NCBI RefSeq assembly: GCF_014230465.1
Contig: NZ_JAAXCY010000014.1
Coordinates: forward strand, 62,001 to 126,000
DNA length: 64,000 nt
Reading direction: 5' to 3'
Source: Pseudomonas cremoris
GTDB lineage: Bacteria > Pseudomonadota > Gammaproteobacteria > Pseudomonadales > Pseudomonadaceae
Shown one piece after another: positions 44,451 to 54,467 of the stretch (position 1 is its first letter; each line of letters opens with the position of its first letter). The notes beneath the pieces are model-generated. The model ran no database searches. It had not been told where the DNA came from and saw only the letters and a list, made by a program, of their open reading frames with translations. The position numbers and the translations under genes are program-made.

Positions 44451-44888
44451 ATGAATCTGTCCCCGCGTCAGCATTGGATTGGCGTGCTTGCCCGCGCCCA
44501 GCTCAGTGAATTGCTACCCCATGAAGCCGCCTTGAAAGACGCCGAGTACCACGTGATCCGCGCCCCGGAAATTGGCATGACCCTGGTGCGCGGCCGCATG
44601 GGCGGCGAGGGTGCGGCGTTCAACGTCGGCGAAATGAGCGTGACCCGCTGCGTAGTGCGCCTGGCCGACGGTCGCACCGGCTACAGCTACCTGGCCGGGC
44701 GCGACAAGGTCCACGCCGAACTGGCCGCGTTGGCCGATGCGCATCTGCAGGGCAGCCAGCCGAGTCTCTGGCTCAGCGAATTGATCACCACGCTGGCCAA
44801 TACCCAGGCCACACGTCGCGCGCAAAAAGAAGCCGAAACCGCCGCCACCAAAGTCGAGTTTTTCACGCTTGTGCGAGGAGAAAACTGA
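44451..44888 (+). CDS. phnG: C-P lyase core subunit PhnG
   Basis: A 145-residue subunit of the PhnGHIJ core complex. Family signatures: HWIGVLARAQ and RAPEIGMTLVRGRMGGEG. The GGAG at 44441-44444 fixes the ATG at 44451; the ATG at 44439 directly after the phnF stop is an alternative. Overlaps phnH (TGATG). Confidence 0.94.
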   Translation: MNLSPRQHWIGVLARAQLSELLPHEAALKDAEYHVIRAPEIGMTLVRGRMGGEGAAFNVGEMSVTRCVVRLADGRTGYSYLAGRDKVHAELAALADAHLQGSQPSLWLSELITTLANTQATRRAQKEAETAATKVEFFTLVRGEN

Positions 44889-45478
44889 TGAACGCACACC
44901 TGCTGCAACCGGCTTTCGTCGACCCAGTACTGGACGCCCAGCGAGGTTTTCGCGCGGCCCTCAAGGCCTTGGCCGAACCCGGATTGATCCAGCACCTGCC
45001 GTCTGCGCCGCGCCTCGACGGACTGGCGCCTGCCACCTATGCCCTGTGCCTCGCGTTGCTGGATGTGGACACGCCGCTGTGGCTGGCACCGAGTTTCGAC
45101 ACACCGCTGATTCGCGCCAACCTGGCCTTCCATTGCGGCTGCCCACTGACCCTCACGCGTGAGGACGCGGTATTCGCGTTGCTGGGGGAGGCGGACCTGC
45201 TCGACCTCAGCGGCTTCGACCATGGCAATGACCGTTACCCCGACCAGTCCTGCACCTTGCTCGTCCAGCTCACCGACCTGGAAGCCGGCCGCAACCTTTC
45301 CTGGTCCGGCCCCGGCATCAAGGCCCAGCGCCGGGTGAACCTGCCGGTGCCACAAGCCTTCTGGCAAGAGCGCCAGCGCCGTGAAGCCTTCCCCCGTGGC
45401 CTGGATGTGTTGTTCAGCGCCGGCCATCACCTGATCGGCTTGCCCCGTAGCAGCCGTGTCGCAGAGGAGCGCACCTGA
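44888..45478 (+). CDS. phnH: C-P lyase core subunit PhnH
   Basis: A 196-residue scaffolding subunit. The hallmark GIKAQRRVNLPVP and AFPRGLDVLFSAGH match the family. Its ATG and stop both overlap neighbours (TGATG on each side), showing coupled translation. Confidence 0.95.
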   Translation: MNAHLLQPAFVDPVLDAQRGFRAALKALAEPGLIQHLPSAPRLDGLAPATYALCLALLDVDTPLWLAPSFDTPLIRANLAFHCGCPLTLTREDAVFALLGEADLLDLSGFDHGNDRYPDQSCTLLVQLTDLEAGRNLSWSGPGIKAQRRVNLPVPQAFWQERQRREAFPRGLDVLFSAGHHLIGLPRSSRVAEERT

Positions 45479-46554
45479 TGTACGTAGCCGTCAAAGGTGG
45501 CGAGCAAGCCATCGACAATGCCCACCGCCTGCTGGCGAAAAAACGCCGGGGTGATACCGCCGTTCCTGAACTGAGCGTGACGCAAATCCGCCAGCAGCTG
45601 CCGTTGGCCGTGGCGCGGGTGATGACCGAAGGCTCGCTGTTCGACGAGGAACTCGCCGCGCTGGCAATCAAGCAAGCGGCGGGGGATTTGGTGGAAGCGA
45701 TCTTCCTGTTGCGCGCCTACCGCACCACGCTGCCGCGCTTCAGCCCGAGCCTGCCGATTGATACTTCGCAAATGCTGCTGAGCCGGCGCTTGTCGGCCAC
45801 CTTCAAGGACGTGCCCGGCGGCCAATTGCTCGGCCCGACGTTCGACTACACCCACCGCTTGCTGGATTTCGCGTTGCTCGCCGACGGTGACTACCCCGGT
45901 CCGCAGACCACGCCGGATGCGCACATCGACGCCTGCCCGCGGGTGCTCGGTTTGCTCGCCAAAGAAGGCCTGATCAAGACCGAAACCTGCGACAACGCCA
46001 ACGTCGCCGACATCACCCGCGACCCGCTGGAATACCCCGCCAGCCGTGCCGAGCGCCTGCAAGCCCTGGCCCGTGGCGATGAAGGCTTCCTGTTGGCGCT
46101 GGGCTATTCGACCCAACGTGGCTACGGGCGCAACCACCCGTTTGCCGGTGAGATCCGCATTGGCGACGTAGAGGTGTGGATCGATCCCGAAGAGCTGGGC
46201 TTCCCCATCTGCCTGGGCAGTATCGAGGTGACCGAGTGCGAGATGGTCAACCAGTTCGTCGGCTCGGCCACCGAGCTTGCGCAGTTCACTCGGGGCTACG
46301 GCTTGGCGTTCGGGCATGCCGAGCGCAAGGCCATGGGCATGGCGTTGGTAGACCGCTCGCTGCGCGCCGGGGAATACAACGAAGACATCGTCTCACCGGC
46401 CCAGCGCGAGGAATTCGTGCTGGCCCACTGCGACAACGTCGAGGCGGCGGGCTTTGTCTCGCACCTCAAGTTACCGCACTACGTGGACTTCCAGTCCGAG
46501 CTGGAGCTGATCCGCAAACTGCGCCAACCGGCCGAGGGCCCGAGCCATGAATGA
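45478..46554 (+). CDS. phnI: C-P lyase core subunit PhnI
   Basis: A 358-residue subunit which, with PhnGHL, couples phosphonate to ATP by releasing adenine. Opens MYVAVKGGEQAIDNAH; conserved RGYGRNHPFAGEIR and YGLAFGHAERKAM. Full length. Overlaps phnJ by eight bases. Confidence 0.96.
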   Translation: MYVAVKGGEQAIDNAHRLLAKKRRGDTAVPELSVTQIRQQLPLAVARVMTEGSLFDEELAALAIKQAAGDLVEAIFLLRAYRTTLPRFSPSLPIDTSQMLLSRRLSATFKDVPGGQLLGPTFDYTHRLLDFALLADGDYPGPQTTPDAHIDACPRVLGLLAKEGLIKTETCDNANVADITRDPLEYPASRAERLQALARGDEGFLLALGYSTQRGYGRNHPFAGEIRIGDVEVWIDPEELGFPICLGSIEVTECEMVNQFVGSATELAQFTRGYGLAFGHAERKAMGMALVDRSLRAGEYNEDIVSPAQREEFVLAHCDNVEAAGFVSHLKLPHYVDFQSELELIRKLRQPAEGPSHE

Positions 46555-47389
46555 CGCCGCCTACAACTTCGCCTACCTCGACGAACAGACCAAACGCATG
46601 ATCCGCCGTGCCCTGCTCAAGGCGGTGGCAATCCCCGGTTACCAGGTGCCGTTTGGTGGCCGCGAGATGCCCTTGCCCTACGGCTGGGGCACCGGCGGCA
46701 TGCAATTGACTGCCGCGATCCTCGGCGCGGATGACGTGCTTAAAGTCATTGACCAGGGCGCCGATGACACCACCAACGCGGTGTCGATCCGCCGCTTTTT
46801 CGCGCGCACCGCGGGCATTGCCACCACCGAGGCAACGCCGGAGGCCACAGTCATTCAGACCCGTCACCGCATCCCGGAAACGCCGCTGCAGGCCGACCAG
46901 ATCATGGTTTACCAGGTGCCGATTCCCGAGCCGCTGCGCTTTATCGAACCCTCGGAAACCGAGACCCGCACCATGCACGCCCTCAACGATTACGGGGTGA
47001 TGCACGTGAAACTCTACGAAGACATCGCCACCTTCGGCCACATCGCCACCAGCTACGCCTATCCGGTGATGGTGGACGAGCGCTACGTGATGGACCCGTC
47101 GCCGATCCCCAAATTCGACAACCCCAAACTCGACATGAGCCCGGCGCTGATGCTGTTCGGCGCCGGTCGCGAAAAGCGCCTGTACGCAGTGCCGCCGTAT
47201 ACCCAGGTCACCAGCCTCGACTTTGAGGACCACCCCTTCGAAGTGCAGCAGTGGGCACACAACTGCGCCATCTGCGGCAGCCATGAATCGTTCCTCGATG
47301 AGCTGATTCTGGACGATGCCGGGACCCAGAGTTTTGTGTGTTCCGACACGTGGTATTGCGCCCAGCGGGTCAAGGAGAACAACCAGTGA
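46547..47389 (+). CDS. phnJ: C-P lyase catalytic subunit PhnJ (radical SAM)
   Basis: A 280-residue radical-SAM enzyme that breaks the carbon-phosphorus bond. The unusual Cx2Cx21C cluster motif is complete: Cys240, Cys243 and Cys265, with Cys271 (the thiyl radical site of the known enzyme) in DTWYCAQ. Gly in YGWGTGGMQ region is also kept. GTGA overlap with phnK. Confidence 0.97.
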   Translation: MNDAAYNFAYLDEQTKRMIRRALLKAVAIPGYQVPFGGREMPLPYGWGTGGMQLTAAILGADDVLKVIDQGADDTTNAVSIRRFFARTAGIATTEATPEATVIQTRHRIPETPLQADQIMVYQVPIPEPLRFIEPSETETRTMHALNDYGVMHVKLYEDIATFGHIATSYAYPVMVDERYVMDPSPIPKFDNPKLDMSPALMLFGAGREKRLYAVPPYTQVTSLDFEDHPFEVQQWAHNCAICGSHESFLDELILDDAGTQSFVCSDTWYCAQRVKENNQ

Positions 47390-48159
47390 GCCAGCCTTTG
47401 CTTCAAGTGCGTGACCTGTCGCTGTTGTACGGCCCGGAGACGGGCTGCCAGGGCGTGAACTTTGATCTGTACCCCGGTGAAGTGCTGGGGATTGTCGGCG
47501 AGTCCGGCTCGGGCAAGTCCACCTTGCTTTCGTTGCTGAGCGGGCGTTTGCCACCCCAGGCGGGCAGCATCGGCTACCGCAGCCAGGACGGCGAATGGCT
47601 GGACCTGTACAGCGCCAGTGAAGCCGAACGCCGCACCTTGCTGCGCACCGAATGGGGGTTTGTCGAGCAGAACCCACGGGACGGTTTGCGCATGGGCGTG
47701 TCGGCCGGGGCCAACATCGGCGAGCGGTTGATGGCACAAGGCGTGCGCAATTACGCGCAACTGCGCGGTGCCGGCCTGGAGTGGCTGGCCCAGGTGGAAA
47801 TCGACCCGCAACGCATCGATGACTTGCCGCGCACGTTCTCTGGCGGCATGCAGCAGCGCCTGCAAATCGCCCGCAACCTGGTCTCCAGCCCACGCCTGGT
47901 GTTCATGGACGAACCCACCGGCGGCCTGGATGTGTCGGTGCAAGCGCGTCTGCTGGACCTGCTGCGTGGCTTGGTGCGTGAGCTTGACCTGGCGGTGGTG
48001 ATCGTCACCCACGACCTCGCCGTGGCGCGCCTGTTGGCAGATCGCCTGATGGTGATGCGTCGCTCGCGGGTGGTGGAAACCGGGCTTACGGATCAGATCC
48101 TCGACGATCCACAGCACTCTTACTCTCAACTGCTGGTGTCTTCGGTATTGCAGCCATGA
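47386..48159 (+). CDS. phnK: C-P lyase ATP-binding protein PhnK
   Basis: A 257-residue ABC-type ATPase that docks on the C-P lyase core. Walker [10 protein letters not shown], signature SGGMQQRL, Walker [13 protein letters not shown]. Starts with GTG at 47386 overlapping the phnJ stop. Confidence 0.95.
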   Translation: MSQPLLQVRDLSLLYGPETGCQGVNFDLYPGEVLGIVGESGSGKSTLLSLLSGRLPPQAGSIGYRSQDGEWLDLYSASEAERRTLLRTEWGFVEQNPRDGLRMGVSAGANIGERLMAQGVRNYAQLRGAGLEWLAQVEIDPQRIDDLPRTFSGGMQQRLQIARNLVSSPRLVFMDEPTGGLDVSVQARLLDLLRGLVRELDLAVVIVTHDLAVARLLADRLMVMRRSRVVETGLTDQILDDPQHSYSQLLVSSVLQP

Positions 48160-48878
48160 CAGACGTCTTGATCGAGGTCCGTGACCTCTCGAAAACCTTC
48201 ACCCTGCACCAGCAAAACGGCGTGGTGCTCAACGTGTTGCGCGGCGTCGAATTCAGTGTGAAGGGCGGTGAATGCCTGGTGCTGCACGGCCAGTCCGGCG
48301 CGGGTAAGAGCACCTTGCTGCGCACGCTGTACGGTAACTATCTACCGGCCGGTGGCAGTATCCGGGTGCGGCATGCCGGTGAGTGGCTGGAACTGGTGGG
48401 CGCCGAGCCACGGGATATTTTGCAGGTGCGCCAGCAGACCCTCGGTTACGTCAGCCAATTCCTGCGGGTGATCCCCCGCGTGGCCTGCCTGGACGTGGTG
48501 ATGGAGCCGGCCTTGGCCCGTGGCTGGTCGAAGGCCGAAGCCCAGGCGCGTGCCGAACAGTTGCTGGCGCGCCTGAATATCCCCCAACGCTTGTGGCAAC
48601 TGGCGCCCGGCACCTTTTCCGGTGGTGAGCAGCAGCGCGTGAATATCGCCCGGGGGTTCATGGTGGCCTGGCCAGTGATGTTGCTGGACGAACCCACCGC
48701 GTCCCTGGACGACAACAACCGCCAGGTGGTGCTGGAGCTGATGAATGAAGCCAAGGCGGCTGGCGCTGCGCTGATCGGCATCTTCCACGACCGCGCCGCC
48801 CGCGAGGCGGTCGCCGACCGCCATTTCGACATGACCCCGACGCCCGTTGCCCAAGAGGAATATGCCCATGCCCGCTGA
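48156..48878 (+). CDS. phnL: C-P lyase ATP-binding protein PhnL
   Basis: A 240-residue ABC-type ATPase needed for the first step (ribose triphosphonate formation) with PhnGHI. Walker [10 protein letters not shown], signature FSGGEQQRV, Walker [13 protein letters not shown]. Overlaps phnK and phnM. Confidence 0.95.
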   Translation: MTDVLIEVRDLSKTFTLHQQNGVVLNVLRGVEFSVKGGECLVLHGQSGAGKSTLLRTLYGNYLPAGGSIRVRHAGEWLELVGAEPRDILQVRQQTLGYVSQFLRVIPRVACLDVVMEPALARGWSKAEAQARAEQLLARLNIPQRLWQLAPGTFSGGEQQRVNIARGFMVAWPVMLLDEPTASLDDNNRQVVLELMNEAKAAGAALIGIFHDRAAREAVADRHFDMTPTPVAQEEYAHAR

Positions 48879-50013
48879 ACAGATCCTCAGCAATGCCCAA
48901 CTGGTGACCGCTGATCGCATGTTCCTCGGCACCGTGGTGCTGCGCGACGGCAAGATCGTCGGCATCGCCGAAGGCCGCAGCCAGTTGCCCCAGGCTCAGG
49001 ACCTGGGCGGTGATTATCTGCTGCCGGGCCTGGTGGAATTGCACACCGACAACCTGGAAAAACACATGACTCCACGCCCCGGCGTGGACTGGCCCTCGAC
49101 CTCGGCGGTGCTCAGCCACGACGCGCAGATCATCGCGGCGGGCATCACCACGGTGTTCGACGCGGTGTCCATCGGCGACGTGAACCCCAAGGGCAACCGC
49201 ATGAAAAAACTGCCGGCGATGCTCGATGCTATCGCCTCGGCAGAAAGCGCTGGGCTCACCCGTGCCGAGCACCACCTGCACCTGCGCTGTGAGTTGTGCC
49301 ATCCAGACACCCTCAGCGTGTTCCGCGACCTGGTGGAAAACCCGCTGGTGCGCCTGGTGTCGGTGATGGACCATTCGCCGGGTCAGCGCCAGTTCGTGCT
49401 CGAAGCCAAGTACCGTGAGTACTACATGGGCAAGTACCACCTGAACGACGAAACCATGGACGCGTTCATCGTGCTGCAAAAGGCCAACTCCGAGGCCTAC
49501 AGCGACCGGTATCGTGCGGCCATCGTCGAGCATTGCCTGGGGCGCGGGCTGTCGGTCGCCAGCCATGACGACGCGACCTTGGCGCACGTGGAAGAGTCGG
49601 CACGCTACGGCATGACCATCGCCGAATTTCCCACCACGCTTGAGGCGGCGAAGGGTTGCCACGCGCTGAACATGAAAGTTCTGATGGGCGCGCCGAACGT
49701 GGTGCGCGGGGGGTCGCACTCGGGTAATGTGGCCGCCGCCGGCCTGGCTGCCGAGGGATTGCTGGATATACTTTCCAGTGACTACTACCCGGCCAGCCTG
49801 TTGCAGGCGGCTTTCGTGCTGGCCGACCAACAGGACGGCGGCGACCTGTCGCGCGCGGTCAAGATGATCAGTCTGGCGCCTGCGCAAGCGGCGGGACTCA
49901 ATGATCGCGGTGAGATCGCCATCGGCCTGCGCGCCGACCTGGTGCAAGCCCGCAGCCGCGAAGGGCTTCCTGTAGTGCAACAAGTGTGGCGACAAGCGAA
50001 GAGGGTGTTTTGA
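48868..50013 (+). CDS. phnM: RPnTP hydrolase PhnM
   Basis: A 381-residue amidohydrolase-superfamily enzyme that removes pyrophosphate from the phosphonate ribose triphosphate. Metal ligands appear in [25 protein letters not shown] and [16 protein letters not shown] lies eight bases before the ATG at 48868; the ATG at 48862 is too close. Overlaps phnL by eleven bases. Confidence 0.95.
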   Translation: MPAEQILSNAQLVTADRMFLGTVVLRDGKIVGIAEGRSQLPQAQDLGGDYLLPGLVELHTDNLEKHMTPRPGVDWPSTSAVLSHDAQIIAAGITTVFDAVSIGDVNPKGNRMKKLPAMLDAIASAESAGLTRAEHHLHLRCELCHPDTLSVFRDLVENPLVRLVSVMDHSPGQRQFVLEAKYREYYMGKYHLNDETMDAFIVLQKANSEAYSDRYRAAIVEHCLGRGLSVASHDDATLAHVEESARYGMTIAEFPTTLEAAKGCHALNMKVLMGAPNVVRGGSHSGNVAAAGLAAEGLLDILSSDYYPASLLQAAFVLADQQDGGDLSRAVKMISLAPAQAAGLNDRGEIAIGLRADLVQARSREGLPVVQQVWRQAKRVF

Positions 50014-50585
50014 TGGCAGGCAGGTTGATCTATCTCATCGGGCCGTCCGGCTCGGGCAAGGACAGCCTGCTGGATGCCGCACGCCCGCGTTTAGCCGAGC
50101 GCGGTTGTCGCATTGTGCGCCGCGTCATCACCCGTTCGGCGGAGGCTGTGGGTGAAGCGGCGCAAGGTGTAAGCCCGGAGCAGTTTGCGGCGATGGAGGC
50201 CGAGGGTCAGTTTGCCCTCAGCTGGCGGGCGAATGGGTTGTGCTATGGCATTCCTCGCGAGATCGACGATTGGTTGGCGGCGGGAGATGACGTAGTGGTT
50301 AACGGCTCGCGTGCGCACCTGGCGCGAACCCGCGAGCGCTATCCGACATCGCTGGTGTTGCTGCTGACGGTTGACCAGGCGGTACTGCGCCAGCGCTTGA
50401 TCGCGCGGGGGCGTGAGTCGTTGGCGGATATCGAGGAGCGCCTGGCGCGCAATGCGCGCTTCACGGCCGAGTTGATCACCGGTCATGGCACGGGCTTGTT
50501 CGTGTTGGACAACTCCGGGCCGTTGGCACACACAGTCGAGCGCCTGCTGTGCTGCCTGGACCATGGGCACTCGGCATGCGCCTGA
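50013..50585 (+). CDS. phnN: Ribose 1,5-bisphosphate phosphokinase PhnN
   Basis: A 190-residue P-loop kinase (GPSGSGKDS) of the guanylate-kinase type which makes PRPP from ribose 1,5-bisphosphate, the carbon remnant of the pathway. The ATG overlaps the phnM stop; its end overlaps phnP. Confidence 0.94.
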   Translation: MAGRLIYLIGPSGSGKDSLLDAARPRLAERGCRIVRRVITRSAEAVGEAAQGVSPEQFAAMEAEGQFALSWRANGLCYGIPREIDDWLAAGDDVVVNGSRAHLARTRERYPTSLVLLLTVDQAVLRQRLIARGRESLADIEERLARNARFTAELITGHGTGLFVLDNSGPLAHTVERLLCCLDHGHSACA

Positions 50586-51325
50586 CGTTGCTGGGCACCG
50601 GCGACGCGCGGCAAGTCCCGGTGTACGGCTGCGAATGCACGGCCTGCGTCCTGGCCCGCAGCGATGAACGCCTGCGGCGCCGACCGTGCAGCGCGTTGAT
50701 CGAATGCGGTGATCAACGCTGGTTGATCGACAGCGGCTTGCCCGACCTCACCGAACGTTTCCCACCGCGTAGCTTCAACGGGATTTTCCAGACTCACTAT
50801 CATGCCGATCATGCCCAGGGTTTATTGCACCTGCGCTGGGGGCAGGGGCTAGTGATTCCAGTGCATGGTCCGGCGGACCCAGAGGGGCTGTCCGACCTCT
50901 ACAAGCACCCCGGCATCCTCGATTTCAGCCAGCCATTCAGCGAGTTCGAGACGCGGCAGTTTGGCGCGTTGAGCGTCACTGCGTTGCCGTTGCAGCATTC
51001 CAAGCTGACGTTGGGCTACCTGTTGGAAGGGCAGGGGCGGCGCATCGCCTACCTCACCGACACCGTTGGCCTTCCCCCGGCGACATTGGCATGGCTGCGC
51101 CGCGAACCGCTGGACCTGCTGGTGCTGGATTGTTCAATGCCGCCACAGCCCCAGGCACCGCGCAATCACAATGACCTGACGTTGGCGTTGCAGAGCATCG
51201 AGGACACGGGGGCGCAGCAGGGCGTACTGACGCATGTGGGACATACGTTGGATGCGTGGCTGCTGGAGCATCGCCGCGCGTTGCCGCCCCGTGTCACCGT
51301 GGGGTGGGATGGTCGGGAGCTCTGA
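50576..51325 (+). CDS. phnP: Phosphoribosyl 1,2-cyclic phosphodiesterase PhnP
   Basis: A 249-residue metallo-beta-lactamase fold enzyme that opens the cyclic phosphate. Metal motif THYHADHAQG, plus the N-terminal Cys set YGCECTACVLAR which binds a structural zinc in the E. coli enzyme. Last gene of the operon; no phnO acetyltransferase follows. Confidence 0.95.
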   Translation: MRLTLLGTGDARQVPVYGCECTACVLARSDERLRRRPCSALIECGDQRWLIDSGLPDLTERFPPRSFNGIFQTHYHADHAQGLLHLRWGQGLVIPVHGPADPEGLSDLYKHPGILDFSQPFSEFETRQFGALSVTALPLQHSKLTLGYLLEGQGRRIAYLTDTVGLPPATLAWLRREPLDLLVLDCSMPPQPQAPRNHNDLTLALQSIEDTGAQQGVLTHVGHTLDAWLLEHRRALPPRVTVGWDGREL

Positions 51326-51358
51326 TATGGACGGTGCGCCCACTTCCACACGCGAACG

Positions 51359-52258
51359 TCATGGTTTGGCCGAGGGCGTCTCGGTCAGCAATTGCTCCAC
51401 ATATTCCACAAACGCCCGGGCCTTGGCACTCGCCATCCGTCCCGTCGGTAACACGGCCCATAGGTCCCGTGGCGGCAGTTCCCAGTCCGTCAACACGGCC
51501 TTGACCTCGCCACTGGCGATTTCCGGGGTGAACATCCATTCGGCGGTCATGGCCAGGCCATGATGGGCGAGCACGCCAGCGCGTATGCCCTCGGAAGAGG
51601 TCACGCGCAGGCGGCCGTGCGCAGCGATGGGCTGTTCGTGAGTGCCTTGCGTGAACGGCCAGCGCATCGTCTCCCCCAGGCTGTAGATCACCGCCTGGTG
51701 GTTGAGAATGTCAGCCGGGCTCTGCGGCTCGCCGAAACGTTCGAAATACGTTGGCGTGCCGAAAATTCGGCAGGGGCTTTGCGCGATACGCCGTGCCGTG
51801 AGGCTTGAGTCGCTCAGGTTGCCGATGCGCAGCGCGACGTCGATGCCTTCTTCCACAAGATTGAGCCTGCGGTCATCGAGCATCACGTCGATGTTCAAGC
51901 CAGGGTGTTGTTCAAGGAACGGACCCAGGTGGGGGATGATGTGCATGCGCGAGAGCGTGACCCCGGCGCTCACGCGCAAGTTGCCCGACAGCCCGGCACC
52001 CACGCTACGGGCAACATCATCGGCGTGGTTGGCCTCATCGATTGCACGCTTGGCACGTTCGAAATAGGCCAGGCCTGCTTCGGTCGGGGTGAGGCCGCGA
52101 GTGGAACGCAGCACCAACCGCACCGCCAGGCGGGCTTCCAATTGCGCAATGCTCTTGGAGACCGCCGGTTGGCCAATGCCCAGGCGTTTGGCGGCAGCGG
52201 AAAACGAGCCGGTTTCGACCACGTGGACAAAGGTTTCCATGGCGGTGAGGCGGTCCAT
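51359..52258 (-). CDS. LysR-family transcriptional regulator
   Basis: A 299-residue LysR-type regulator: N-terminal helix-turn-helix (GSFSAAAKRLGIGQPAVSKSIAQLE) and a substrate-binding domain. The ATG at 52258 (MDRLTAMETF) follows AGGA by seven bases. Its target is unclear: it converges with phnP and is divergent from hicAB, and no enzyme gene sits beside it. The MFS gene 1 kb away is a possible target but is separated by hicAB. Confidence 0.9.
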   Translation of the reverse strand: MDRLTAMETFVHVVETGSFSAAAKRLGIGQPAVSKSIAQLEARLAVRLVLRSTRGLTPTEAGLAYFERAKRAIDEANHADDVARSVGAGLSGNLRVSAGVTLSRMHIIPHLGPFLEQHPGLNIDVMLDDRRLNLVEEGIDVALRIGNLSDSSLTARRIAQSPCRIFGTPTYFERFGEPQSPADILNHQAVIYSLGETMRWPFTQGTHEQPIAAHGRLRVTSSEGIRAGVLAHHGLAMTAEWMFTPEIASGEVKAVLTDWELPPRDLWAVLPTGRMASAKARAFVEYVEQLLTETPSAKP

Positions 52259-52399
52259 CGGGTGTTCCTGTCTGGTTTGGCAGTGCTCAAGCCTAAGGCG
52301 ACGACCTCGATGTGTCATGCGTTTCCAGCAGTGAGTCGATGGGTTTTCAATATCCGGTAAAACAGCCGTCAGTCAGGCTCGCGTATTTTGTGCTTGAGT

Positions 52400-52422
52400 A
52401 AAGATAACTCTAGGGTTACTTT
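52400..52422. promoter_or_regulatory. Imperfect inverted repeat upstream of hicA
   Basis: AAAGATAAC (52400-52408) and GTTACTTT (52415-52422) form near-perfect arms around CTCTAGG, 28 bases before the hicA start. HicB proteins bind such operators to repress their own promoter; assignment here is inferred. Confidence 0.45.
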
Positions 52423-52449
52423 TATTCAGGCCAGGCCAAGGAGGCGGCG

Positions 52450-52638
52450 GTGCAAAGCAGGTTATTGATCAAGGAACTGCAAGAGGCAGGTTGGGTGCTG
52501 GATCGGGTTACGGGCAGTCATCATATTTTTACCCATCGCTATAACCCCTACACGATTCCGGTGCCCCATCCCAAAAAAGACCTGCCCCTGGGCACCGTCA
52601 GAAGCATTCGGAAGCGTGCTGGCTTGTTTGATTTTTAA
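52450..52638 (+). CDS. hicA: Type II toxin HicA (mRNA interferase)
   Basis: A 62-residue dsRBD-like toxin. The catalytic His lies in VTGSHHIFTH; the conserved start LIKELQEAGW and the C-terminal LPLGTVRSIRKRAG are family marks. The start is GTG at 52450, placed by AGGAGG just upstream. It ends 11 bases before hicB. Confidence 0.92.
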   Translation: MQSRLLIKELQEAGWVLDRVTGSHHIFTHRYNPYTIPVPHPKKDLPLGTVRSIRKRAGLFDF

Positions 52639-52649
52639 GGAGAGCATTC

Positions 52650-53054
52650 ATGCAATACCCAATCTGTATCGAATGGGGCGATGACTTCACCGCCACCGGC
52701 ATCCAGATCCCCGATATTCCAGGCGCAGTCACCGCCGGGGACAGTTTTGAAGAGGCGTACAACGCCGCAGTGGAAGTTGCGCACATCATGCTGCAAGAGA
52801 TTGCAGCAGAGGGCGGGCCGATTCCGATGCCAACCTCGGTGGCCAATCATCACGCCCACGCAGACTACGCGGGGATGGGCTGGGGGATGCTGGAGCTGGA
52901 CATCTCGCCCTATCTGGGCAAGACCGAGAAGGTCAATGTGACCTTGCCCGGTTATGTCATCCAGCGAATCGACCGGTATGTGCGGGAGCACAAGGTCAAA
53001 AGCCGCTCGTCATTCCTGGCGGACGCGGCGTTGGAGAAGTTGGTGCGTTCGTGA
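52650..53054 (+). CDS. hicB: Type II antitoxin HicB
   Basis: A 134-residue antitoxin: N-terminal partial RNase H-like fold (DIPGAVTAGDSFEEAYNAAVEVA) and a C-terminal ribbon-helix-helix (NVTLPGYVIQRIDRYVREHKVKSRSSFLADAALEKL). It neutralises HicA and represses the operon. AAGGAGAG precedes the ATG, and toxin-first order is normal for hicAB. Confidence 0.92.
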   Translation: MQYPICIEWGDDFTATGIQIPDIPGAVTAGDSFEEAYNAAVEVAHIMLQEIAAEGGPIPMPTSVANHHAHADYAGMGWGMLELDISPYLGKTEKVNVTLPGYVIQRIDRYVREHKVKSRSSFLADAALEKLVRS

Positions 53055-53063
53055 GGTGAACTC

Positions 53064-53083
53064 TGTGGGAGCCAACTCCCACA
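53064..53083. terminator. REP-like hairpin between hicB and the MFS gene
   Basis: TGTGGGAG-CCAA-CTCCCACA, an 8-bp perfect stem, lies ten bases past hicB and ten bases before the convergent MFS stop. It is a shortened relic of the GTGGGAGC repeats and may end both mRNAs, although no T-run is present. Confidence 0.6.
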
Positions 53084-53092
53084 GGTAATGCT

Positions 53093-54289
53093 TTATGCCG
53101 CTACCGGGGCAGCTTCACGCGAAGCGCTCAAGAAACGCAACAACGCCACCAGCGGGAATGCACTGCCCACCAGCATCACACCCAGCCAGCCGCCGTGTTC
53201 AAAGACGCTGCTGGCAATCGCCGAGCCGAAGGCACCGCCGATGAAGATGCTGGTCATGTACAGCGCGTTCAAGCGGCTGCGGCTGTTGGCGTCGAGGGCG
53301 TAGATGGCGCGTTGGCCGAGCACCATGTTCATCTGCACGCAGAAGTCCAGGACCACGCCGGTGACAGCCAGGCCGATCACGCTGTACAGCGGGTGTACGA
53401 AGGCCGGCAGGAAGCTCAACGCAGCAAACAGCATGGCCAGCAGCGAGGCGAGGTGTGTATGGCCCGCATCGGCCAGGCGACCGGCGATAGGCGCGGCGAT
53501 AGCGCCCAACGCGCCGACCAGGGCAAACAGCGCGATCTCGCTTTGGCTAAGGCCGTGGTTACGCGCCAGTTCCAGCGGGGCGGCGGTCCAGAACAGGCTG
53601 AATGTGGCAAACATGCAGCCTTGGTAGAACGCCCGTTGACGCAGTACCGGTTGGTTGCGCAGCAACGTGCCCAGCGAGCGCAGCAGTTGGCCATAGCTGG
53701 CGCTGTGATCGGGCTGGCGCTTGGGGATGGTCACCAGCAACACCACGCTGATAAACGCCATCAACGCAGCGGCGGCCATGAACATCGCACGCCAGCCGAA
53801 GTGATCGGCCACCACGCTGGACACAGGCCGTGCCAGCAGGATGCCCAGCAACAGGCCACCCATGATGCTGCCAACCACACGCCCACGGGATTCGGCTGGC
53901 GCCAGGTGCGCGGCCAATGGGATGAGGATTTGCACCGACACCGAACTGAAACCGATCAGCAACGACACCAGCAGGAACAGGTTCGGTTGCTCGGTAAACG
54001 CCGCCCCCAACAAACTGGCGATAGCCACGACCGTGGTGGTGATCATCAGCTTGCGGTTTTCCAGCAGGTCGCCCAGTGGCACCAGGAAGAACAGGCCCAG
54101 GGCGTAGCCTATTTGCGTCAGGGACACGATCAGGCTGGCCATGGCCGGTGTGAGGCCGATGTCCGGGGCGATCAGCTCGATGATCGGTTGCGCATAGTAG
54201 ATGTTGGCAACGATGGCGCCGCAGCAGAACGCAAACAGCATCACCATCCCGCGGGTCATGGTGCTTGAAGCGTGTGGGGTAGCGTTCAT
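53093..54289 (-). CDS. MFS transporter (AraJ/YfcJ-type exporter)
   Basis: A 398-residue protein with twelve hydrophobic helices. The MFS motif A region is FLVPLGDLLENRKLMI (loop 2-3). Likely a drug or metabolite exporter; substrate unknown. The ATG at 54289 (MNATPHAS) is chosen because the longer frame up to 54697 overlaps the next gene's leader and has a non-membrane, Arg/Thr-rich extension. Confidence 0.88.
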   Translation of the reverse strand: MNATPHASSTMTRGMVMLFAFCCGAIVANIYYAQPIIELIAPDIGLTPAMASLIVSLTQIGYALGLFFLVPLGDLLENRKLMITTTVVAIASLLGAAFTEQPNLFLLVSLLIGFSSVSVQILIPLAAHLAPAESRGRVVGSIMGGLLLGILLARPVSSVVADHFGWRAMFMAAAALMAFISVVLLVTIPKRQPDHSASYGQLLRSLGTLLRNQPVLRQRAFYQGCMFATFSLFWTAAPLELARNHGLSQSEIALFALVGALGAIAAPIAGRLADAGHTHLASLLAMLFAALSFLPAFVHPLYSVIGLAVTGVVLDFCVQMNMVLGQRAIYALDANSRSRLNALYMTSIFIGGAFGSAIASSVFEHGGWLGVMLVGSAFPLVALLRFLSASREAAPVAA

Positions 54290-54467
54290 GGTGTTCTCAT
54301 AAAAGCGAAGGAGGATGGCGTGCGAGAGTAAAGACATCGCCCCGTGCGCAGTAGGCCGCTGGCAGTGATAACACTCATGCCGCAAATTAATGACTGAATC
54401 GTTAACTTTTGGGTCGAACGGCAATGATACATTCAGACACAACTGCCGAAACAGGAAATCCACTGTC

